A stretch of 10,956 bases of DNA from Oscillospiraceae bacterium (lineage in GTDB: Bacteria > Bacillota > Clostridia > Oscillospirales > Oscillospiraceae): contig JAHHRW010000024.1 in NCBI GenBank assembly GCA_020025575.1, positions 1-10,956 of the forward strand, given 5' to 3'. Below are positions 5,906 to 10,956 of the stretch, piece after piece. Made by a program: the position numbers and the translations under genes. The notes below the pieces were generated by a model, which saw only the letters and a program-made list of their open reading frames with translations, was not told the DNA's origin and ran no database searches. Position 1 is the stretch's first letter. Each line of letters opens with the position of its first letter.

Positions 5906-5940
5906 GCAGGTTTAAGTGATTAAGCCTGCTTTTTTGTTTT
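5906..5940 (+). terminator. Strong intrinsic terminator in the importer leader
   Basis: GCAGGTTTAA (5906-5915) pairs over 10 bp with TTAAGCCTGC (5920-5929) around the tetraloop GTGA, followed by six Ts, G and four more Ts. It lies about 50 bases after the aptamer and 125 bases before the first gene, which is the expected place for the riboswitch-controlled terminator. Confidence 0.85.
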
Positions 5941-5965
5941 TCTTTTGCGGTTGCATGCGTTTGGG

Positions 5966-6029
5966 CAGGTGCGCAGAGTCCATATGCGCCCAGTGATGGG
6001 GCTGTATGCTGCGCCTGAATCTGTTTTTT
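5966..6029 (+). promoter_or_regulatory. Long hairpin between leader terminator and BMP gene
   Basis: A 52-base hairpin (5966-6017) forms from CAG/CTG, GCGCAG/CTGCGC, CATATG/TGTATG and GCCC/GGGC around the loop AGTGATG, with small bulges (5969-5970, 5977-5980, 5987). TTTTTT follows at 6024-6029, six bases after the stem. It is not explained by the purine aptamer. It may be a further attenuator or a structure affecting translation or mRNA stability. Function not recognised. Confidence 0.5.
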
Positions 6030-6064
6030 CATTTTAACTATAAAATAAATATGGAGGCAAAAAA

Positions 6065-7306
6065 ATGAAAAAGTTAACCGCAATGCTGTTGATCGTGTTC
6101 ATGGTGCTGGGTCTGTTCGCAGGCTGCGGCAGCGATGCAGCTAATCCTTCCAATCCCAGCCAGGCCGGTGGCGAAACCACCGCTGCAAAGGATATCAAGG
6201 TGGGCTTTATCTTCCTGCACGATGAGAATTCCACCTACGACAAGAACTTCATCGATGCTGCAAACGAAGTCAAGAAGGCTCTGGGTCTGTCTGACGATCA
6301 GGTGATTTTCAAGACCAATGTTCCGGAAAGCAATGAGTGCTACGAGGCTGCTGCGGATCTGGCAGACCGCGGCTGTGATGTGGTTTTTGCGGATAGTTTT
6401 GGCCATGAGCCCTTCATGGCTCAGGCTGCTCAGGAATTCCCTGATGTTCAGTTCTGCCACGCAACCGGTACCACTGCGCATACCGCAGGACTTGCCAATT
6501 TCCACAATGCATTCGCATCCATCTACGAGGGCCGTTACCTGGCAGGTATCGCTGCCGGCATGAAGCTCAACGAGATGATCGAGAAGGGCGAATTCACCGC
6601 GGAAGAGGCCAAGATCGGCTATGTGGGTGCATTCACCTATGCTGAGGTTATCTCCGGTTACACCTCTTTCTTCCTGGGCGCTCGTTCTGTCTGCCCCAGT
6701 GTCACCATGGAAGTGCAGTTCACCGGCAGCTGGTACGACGAGACCGCTGAGAAGGAAGCTGCAAATACCCTGATCAACCGCGGCTGTAAGCTCATCAGCC
6801 AGCACGCTGACTCCATGGGTGCTCCCACCGCTTGCGAGACCGCAGGGGTTCCCAATGTTTCCTACAACGGCAGCACACTGGCTGCCTGCCCCAATACCTT
6901 TATCGTTTCTTCCAGAATCAACTGGGCACCCTACATGACCTATATGATTGAGTCCGTGATGAACGGCACTGCAATCGATGCTGACTGGAGCAAGGGCGTG
7001 CAGGAAGGCGCTGTCGTTCTGACCGATCTGAACGAGAAGGCTGCTGCCGCAGGTACTGCAGAGGCCATCGAGCAGGCGAAGCAGAAGATGGCTGCCGGCG
7101 AGCTGCACGTGTTTGACACCGCTACATTCACTGTGAAGGGTGAGTCCCTCACCTCTTACATGGCGGATGTAGACACTGATGCAAACTATACCCCCGATAC
7201 CGAAGTGGTCTCCGATGGCTACTTCCATGAGTCCGAGATGCGCTCTGCCCCTTACTTTGATCTGCGCATCGATGGTATCACCACGCTGAATGAGGCATTC
7301 GGCTAA
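6065..7306 (+). CDS. BMP family nucleoside-binding lipoprotein (ABC importer)
   Basis: A 413-residue substrate-binding lipoprotein of the basic membrane protein family (BmpA/PnrA/NupN type), which captures purine or other nucleosides outside the cell for the ABC importer encoded downstream. Visible evidence: a signal peptide with lysines at 2-3, a hydrophobic core and lipobox LFAGC with lipidated Cys21; a Ser/Asn/Gly/Thr-rich tether (about 22-42); then a periplasmic-binding fold starting KVGFIFLHDENSTYDKNF and containing GCDVVFADSFGHEPF, EGRYLAGIAAG, IGYVGAF, and the GSWYDETAEKEAA and QHADSMGAP blocks characteristic of the family. GGAGG (6053-6057) lies seven bases before the ATG. It is the first gene of the riboswitch-controlled operon. 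Exact ligand (guanosine, inosine, deoxyguanosine or others) cannot be read directly. Confidence 0.93.
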   Translation: MKKLTAMLLIVFMVLGLFAGCGSDAANPSNPSQAGGETTAAKDIKVGFIFLHDENSTYDKNFIDAANEVKKALGLSDDQVIFKTNVPESNECYEAAADLADRGCDVVFADSFGHEPFMAQAAQEFPDVQFCHATGTTAHTAGLANFHNAFASIYEGRYLAGIAAGMKLNEMIEKGEFTAEEAKIGYVGAFTYAEVISGYTSFFLGARSVCPSVTMEVQFTGSWYDETAEKEAANTLINRGCKLISQHADSMGAPTACETAGVPNVSYNGSTLAACPNTFIVSSRINWAPYMTYMIESVMNGTAIDADWSKGVQEGAVVLTDLNEKAAAAGTAEAIEQAKQKMAAGELHVFDTATFTVKGESLTSYMADVDTDANYTPDTEVVSDGYFHESEMRSAPYFDLRIDGITTLNEAFG

Positions 7307-7320
7307 TCAAAAGCTTTATT

Positions 7321-7353
7321 AGGGCGGGGTTTTAGGCCTCGCCCTACATTTTT
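7321..7353 (+). terminator. Intercistronic terminator/attenuator between BMP and ATPase genes
   Basis: AGGGCGGGG (7321-7329) pairs over 9 bp with CCTCGCCCT (7337-7345), loop TTTTAGG, followed by ACATTTTTCGTTTT. It lies 15 bases after the BMP stop and 65 bases before the ATPase start, where no clear new promoter is seen. It probably ends part of the transcription and protects the upstream mRNA, giving more binding protein than transporter. Confidence 0.8.
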
Positions 7354-7417
7354 CGTTTTAGAGAACTATTTGACTGGGGTTCATACATTTGTCCCAATAA
7401 AAACAGGAGTGTACACA

Positions 7418-8953
7418 ATGGGATCTGCTGCAATCGAATTAAAAAACATAACAAAGACCTTCGGCGATGTTGTAGCCAATAAGGATGTAAGCCTTACCGT
7501 GAATCGAGGGGAAATCCTGTCCATCCTTGGCGAAAACGGAAGTGGTAAAACCACGCTGATGAACATGATTTCGGGCATTTATTTCCCAGACCATGGCTCT
7601 ATTTATATCGATGGGGAAGAGGTGGTCATCCGCTCCCCCAAGGATGCCTTTCATTACAAGATCGGCATGATTCATCAGCACTTTAAGCTGGTGGATGTAT
7701 TTTCTGCTGCGGAAAATATTGTTCTGGGTCTCAAGGAGAAATCCGGCTACAATATGAAACGTTCCACCCAGCAAATCGCCCAGATCAGTCGCCAGTATGG
7801 ATTTGATATTGACCCAAACAAGAAGATCTACGAGATGTCCATCTCCGAAAAGCAGACGGTGGAGATCGTCAAGGTGCTCTACCGTGGTGCGGATATCCTG
7901 ATTCTCGATGAGCCCACCGCTGTTCTGACCCCCCAGGAAACAGAGAAACTGTTTGCTGTTTTGCGCCGTATGCGTGATGATGGCAAGGCCATTATCATCA
8001 TCACCCACAAACTGCATGAGGTTCTGGCGCTATCTGACCGGGTTTCTGTCCTGCGTAAGGGCGAATACATCGGCACGGTGAATACCGCCGAAACCAGCGA
8101 GGCCCAGCTGACAGAAATGATGGTGGGCAAAAAGGTGGAGCTGAACATCCAGCGCTCTGAGCCAAAAGACCCGGTGAACCGTCTGGAGGTCAATCACATC
8201 AACTGCGTCAGCCGTGAGGGTGTGAAACTGCTGAACGATATCTCCTTCAGCGTCCGCTCCGGTGAAATTCTGGGCATTGCGGGCATCGCAGGCAGCGGTC
8301 AGCGGGAACTGCTGGAGGCCATTGCAGGACTTCAGCATTTAACCAGCGGTGAAATTCTGTATCACAACCCCAAAACCGGCAAGACCGACAATCTTCGGGA
8401 TAAAACCCCCATGCAGATTCGGGAGCTGGGCGTACGGTTGTCGTTTGTCCCAGAAGACCGGCTGGGCATGGGTCTGGTTGGCAACATGAACATCGTGGAT
8501 AACATGATGCTGCGTAGCTACCGCAAAGGCAAATCTTTCTTCCTGGAGCGCAAGGCGCCCAAGGATTTGGCGGAGCGGATTATTGATGAGCTGGAGGTGG
8601 TCACGCCCGATGCAAAAACCCCCGTTCGCCGTCTGTCCGGCGGCAATGTGCAGAAGGTGCTTGTAGGTCGTGAGATTGCGGCGGCTCCCACCGTTTTGAT
8701 GGTAGCTTATCCAGTCCGTGGCCTTGATATCAACTCTTCCTATATGATTTACAATCTGCTGAATCAGCAGAAGGAAAGCGGCGTAGCCATTATTTTCGTG
8801 GGCGAAGATCTGGATGTCCTAATGGAGCTGTGTGACCGGGTGATGGTCATTGGCTCCGGCAGAATCACAGGAACCGTGGATGCCCGCACTGCAACCAAAG
8901 AACAGATTGGTTTGCTGATGACCAGTTCCAACAGAGGTGACGAGAATGAGTAA
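7418..8953 (+). CDS. ABC transporter ATP-binding protein, two NBDs (NupO/YufO type)
   Basis: A 511-residue ATPase with two fused nucleotide-binding domains that powers nucleoside import at the inner face of the membrane. NBD1: Walker A GENGSGKTT (38-46), Q-loop region MIHQHFKLVD, Walker B LILDEPTAVLT with D164-E165, and a degenerate signature MSISEKQ (140-146). NBD2: degenerate Walker A region GIAGSGQREL, good signature LSGGNVQK (406-413), and Walker-B-like VLMVAYPVRGLD (426-437) in which Tyr431 stands where family members carry Glu or Gln. The pattern predicts one hydrolytic site (NBD1 Walker A/B with NBD2 signature) and one degenerate site. The start chosen is ATG 7418, eight bases after GGAG (7406-7409); the frame is open to 7370, but no ribosome binding site supports that start. 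Confidence 0.93.
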   Translation: MGSAAIELKNITKTFGDVVANKDVSLTVNRGEILSILGENGSGKTTLMNMISGIYFPDHGSIYIDGEEVVIRSPKDAFHYKIGMIHQHFKLVDVFSAAENIVLGLKEKSGYNMKRSTQQIAQISRQYGFDIDPNKKIYEMSISEKQTVEIVKVLYRGADILILDEPTAVLTPQETEKLFAVLRRMRDDGKAIIIITHKLHEVLALSDRVSVLRKGEYIGTVNTAETSEAQLTEMMVGKKVELNIQRSEPKDPVNRLEVNHINCVSREGVKLLNDISFSVRSGEILGIAGIAGSGQRELLEAIAGLQHLTSGEILYHNPKTGKTDNLRDKTPMQIRELGVRLSFVPEDRLGMGLVGNMNIVDNMMLRSYRKGKSFFLERKAPKDLAERIIDELEVVTPDAKTPVRRLSGGNVQKVLVGREIAAAPTVLMVAYPVRGLDINSSYMIYNLLNQQKESGVAIIFVGEDLDVLMELCDRVMVIGSGRITGTVDARTATKEQIGLLMTSSNRGDENE

Positions 8954-10064
8954 GAAAAATACACATGTACAGGAGCCGCTGTTCCACATTGTCAAGCGCG
9001 GCGCTATGGTTTGGTGGCGGGCATGGATGGTGCGGGCCGTTGCAGTTCTGGCGGCACTGGTGGTGTGCGGCGTCATTACGGTCTGCCTCACCGGGCAGAA
9101 CCCCTTTGGGGTCTATGCCACCATGTTTGACGGGGCTTTCGGCACAAAGCGCAGAATCTGGGGCCTTGCCCAGAATGTAGCCATGCTGCTGTGTGTCTCT
9201 CTGGCAGTGACCCCTGCATTTAAGATGAAGTTCTGGAACATTGGTGCTGAGGGGCAGGTACTGATCGGCGGCCTTGCAACGGCAGCCTGCATGATTCTGT
9301 TCGGGGACAAGCTGCCCACCGGCGTGCTGTTTCTGGTTATGATCGTTTCCAGTATCGTGGGCGGTGCCATCTGGGCAGTGATTCCGGCCTATTTCCGGGC
9401 AAAGTGGAATACCAACGAAACCCTGTTTACCCTGATGATGAACTACATCGCCATCCAGCTGGTGTCCTTCTTCACTTATGAGTGGTCTGTGCCCAAGGGT
9501 TCCGGACAAATTGGTGTCATCAACAGTGCCACCAGGGCAGGCTGGATGCCCTCGCTGTTTGGCCATCCCTATCTGCTGAATATCATCGTTGTGGTTGCGC
9601 TGACGGTTTTGATGTACATTTACCTCAATTACACCAAGCACGGCTATGAAATCGAGGTGGTAGGCGAAAGTGAAAACACCGCCCGTTACATCGGTGTGAA
9701 TATAAAAAAGGTGATTGTCCGCACCATGATCGTTTCCGGCGGCCTGTGCGGCGTGACCGGCCTGCTTCTGGTCAGCGGCACCGACCACACCCTGACCCGT
9801 GATTTGGCGGCAGGCCGTGGTTTTACCGCCATCATGGTTGCGTGGCTTGCAAAGTTTAATCCGTTCTATATGGTGCTGACCTCTTTCCTGATTGTATTCC
9901 TGCAAAAGGGTGCGGTGGAGATTTCCACCATTTATGGTTTGAACGCATCTTTTTCTGATATTTTGACGGGTATCATTATTTTCTTCATCATTGGTAGTGA
10001 ATTTTTTGTCAATTATAGCATTAAGGTTCGTGAGTCTAAAAAGGAGGGCGTATCATCATGCTGA
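8946..10064 (+). CDS. Nucleoside ABC transporter permease (NupP/YufP type)
   Basis: A 372-residue inner-membrane permease of the BPD_transp_2 family. About nine hydrophobic segments are visible (roughly 30-50, 75-92, 104-120, 126-150, 160-178, 208-228, 258-278, 295-320 and 338-357). The family-typical FWNIGAEGQ lies at 97-103 and the cytoplasmic loop HGYEIEVVGESENTARYIGV at 232-251, which probably contacts the ATPase. The ATG overlaps the end of the ATPase gene by 8 bases, with AGAGGTGA (8932-8939) inside the upstream gene, so translation is probably coupled. GTG 8937 is an alternative start but sits on the ribosome binding site. It forms the membrane channel with the second permease. Confidence 0.92.
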   Translation: MSKKNTHVQEPLFHIVKRGAMVWWRAWMVRAVAVLAALVVCGVITVCLTGQNPFGVYATMFDGAFGTKRRIWGLAQNVAMLLCVSLAVTPAFKMKFWNIGAEGQVLIGGLATAACMILFGDKLPTGVLFLVMIVSSIVGGAIWAVIPAYFRAKWNTNETLFTLMMNYIAIQLVSFFTYEWSVPKGSGQIGVINSATRAGWMPSLFGHPYLLNIIVVVALTVLMYIYLNYTKHGYEIEVVGESENTARYIGVNIKKVIVRTMIVSGGLCGVTGLLLVSGTDHTLTRDLAAGRGFTAIMVAWLAKFNPFYMVLTSFLIVFLQKGAVEISTIYGLNASFSDILTGIIIFFIIGSEFFVNYSIKVRESKKEGVSSC

Positions 10065-10956
10065 TTGCTTTCATTCAAAGAGCCGTCGTTCAGGGTATCC
10101 CTCTTCTGTTTGGTTCCACCGGTGAGATCATCACCGAAAAATCAGGCAACCTGAACCTTGGCATTCCCGGTATCATGTATGTGGGCGGCATTTGCGGCGT
10201 CATCGGTGCATTCCTGTATGAGCGGTCGCTGCCCAGCCTTGATGCCATCAACCCGTTTTTGGCAGTGCTGATTCCGCTGGTGTGCTGTATGCTGGGTTCT
10301 GCGCTGGTGGGGCTGATTTACGGCTTTTTGACCATCACCCTGCGGGCCAACCAGAATGTCACCGGCCTGGCGCTGACCACATTTGGCGTTGGTTTTGGTA
10401 ACTTCTTCGGTGGTTCTCTCATCAAGCTGGTGGACAGCGACATGCCTTCCATTGCCCTGTCAGCCACCAGCAATTGTTTCCGGACACAGCTGCCCTTTGC
10501 CCACGGCATGGGTTGGTTTGGCGAGGTTTTCCTCTCATACAGCTTCCTGGCTTATACTGCAATTTTGCTTTCTCTCGTGGCATCCTATGTGCTCAACCGC
10601 ACCCGAGTGGGATTGCAGCTGCGTGCTGTGGGTGAGAGCCCCACCACGGCGGACGCTGCCGGTATCAATGTAAACAGGTATAAGTACGCTGCCACAAGCG
10701 TGGGCAGCGTGATCGCCGGACTGGGCGGCCTGTACTATGTGATGGATTACGCCAACGGTGTTTGGTCTAACGATGGTTTCGGTGACCGCGGCTGGCTGGC
10801 CATTGCGCTGGTCATCTTTGCTGTGTGGAAACCCCGCATGAGCATTTTGGGTTCCATCCTCTTTGGCGGATTGTTCATCGTCCATAACTACATTCCCAAC
10901 CTCAGCGTCAGCAGTCAGGAAATTTTTAAGATGCTGCCCTATGTGGTCACCATCAT
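10058..10956 (+). CDS. Nucleoside ABC transporter permease (NupQ/YufQ type), partial at 3' end
   Basis: A second BPD_transp_2 permease, open for 299 codons to the window edge with no stop; family members are about 305-320 residues, so only a few residues are missing. The start ATG overlaps the upstream permease stop by 7 bases and has AAGGAGG (10041-10047) ten bases upstream. Visible evidence: the N-terminal IPLLFGSTGEIITEKSG followed by NLNLGIPGIM (about 31-40), typical of this subunit; several hydrophobic segments (about 68-92, 102-120, 160-180 and 211-228); and the cytoplasmic loop GLQLRAVGESPTTADAAGI (185-203), which matches the ATPase-contact loop of the partner permease. The operon order of binding protein, ATPase, permease, permease is complete. 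Confidence 0.93.
   Translation, partial: MLIAFIQRAVVQGIPLLFGSTGEIITEKSGNLNLGIPGIMYVGGICGVIGAFLYERSLPSLDAINPFLAVLIPLVCCMLGSALVGLIYGFLTITLRANQNVTGLALTTFGVGFGNFFGGSLIKLVDSDMPSIALSATSNCFRTQLPFAHGMGWFGEVFLSYSFLAYTAILLSLVASYVLNRTRVGLQLRAVGESPTTADAAGINVNRYKYAATSVGSVIAGLGGLYYVMDYANGVWSNDGFGDRGWLAIALVIFAVWKPRMSILGSILFGGLFIVHNYIPNLSVSSQEIFKMLPYVVTI

Noticed and set aside
6074..7228. A 384-codon open frame on the - strand opposite the BMP lipoprotein gene
   Set aside because: It is an antisense shadow of a well-supported lipoprotein gene, with no ribosome binding site or family motifs.
8865..9905. A 346-codon open frame on the - strand opposite the first permease gene
   Set aside because: Its composition is rich in His, Gln and Gly, as expected from the antisense of a permease gene; no domain recognised.
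1..10956. CRISPR arrays, tRNA or rRNA genes, insertion sequences, prophage or defence genes
   Set aside because: None seen: no regularly spaced direct repeats, no transposase or nuclease genes, and no tRNA-like cloverleaf was noticed in the non-coding stretches.

Overview
The window looks like chromosomal DNA from an anaerobic gut Firmicute of class Clostridia, probably the Oscillospiraceae/Ruminococcaceae. The pointers are moderate GC, AGGAGG-type ribosome binding sites, a flavodiiron/rubredoxin oxygen- or NO-reducing protein, a DegV/FakB protein, an infant-gut-type N-acetylhexosamine kinase, and a purine riboswitch ahead of a BMP-family nucleoside ABC transporter. The taxonomic placement is inferred from gene content and not tested.

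Layout: (1) 6-1130 (+), an N-acetylhexosamine 1-kinase (NahK/LnpB-like), probably the last gene of an operon that begins outside the window, closed by a strong terminator at 1142-1176. (2) 1309-2172 (+), a DegV-family fatty-acid-binding protein with its own promoter. (3) 2173-3750, a more AT-rich stretch with two adjacent hairpins (2235-2296), a GNAT acetyltransferase (2398-2895, +) with its own promoter, a bidirectional terminator (2924-2962), and a convergent unknown membrane-anchored protein (3072-3629, -). (4) 3749-5542 (-), a 597-residue fusion of flavodiiron core, flavin reductase domain and short rubredoxin domain. (5) 5543-6064, a 520-base divergent regulatory region with the promoter of the flavodiiron gene on one side. 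On the other side are a promoter embedded in a 10-bp inverted repeat, a purine riboswitch aptamer with non-standard loops, two terminator-type hairpins and a further long hairpin. (6) 6065-10956 (+), a four-gene ABC importer operon: BMP-family lipoprotein, double-NBD ATPase, and two permeases that overlap their upstream neighbours by 7-8 bases. The last permease runs off the window.

How they work together: the importer operon is a complete nucleoside uptake system of the NupNOPQ/YufNOPQ (BmpA) type. Its expression is probably set by purine level through the riboswitch, then tuned between the binding protein and the ATPase by an intergenic terminator. The kinase would phosphorylate N-acetylhexosamines released from mucin or milk glycans. 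The flavodiiron fusion is a detoxification enzyme for O2 or NO. The most notable item is the importer leader (5722-6064): its aptamer keeps the guanine-pocket nucleotides of the xpt-type riboswitch but has altered apical loops, and its promoter lies inside a perfect dyad.
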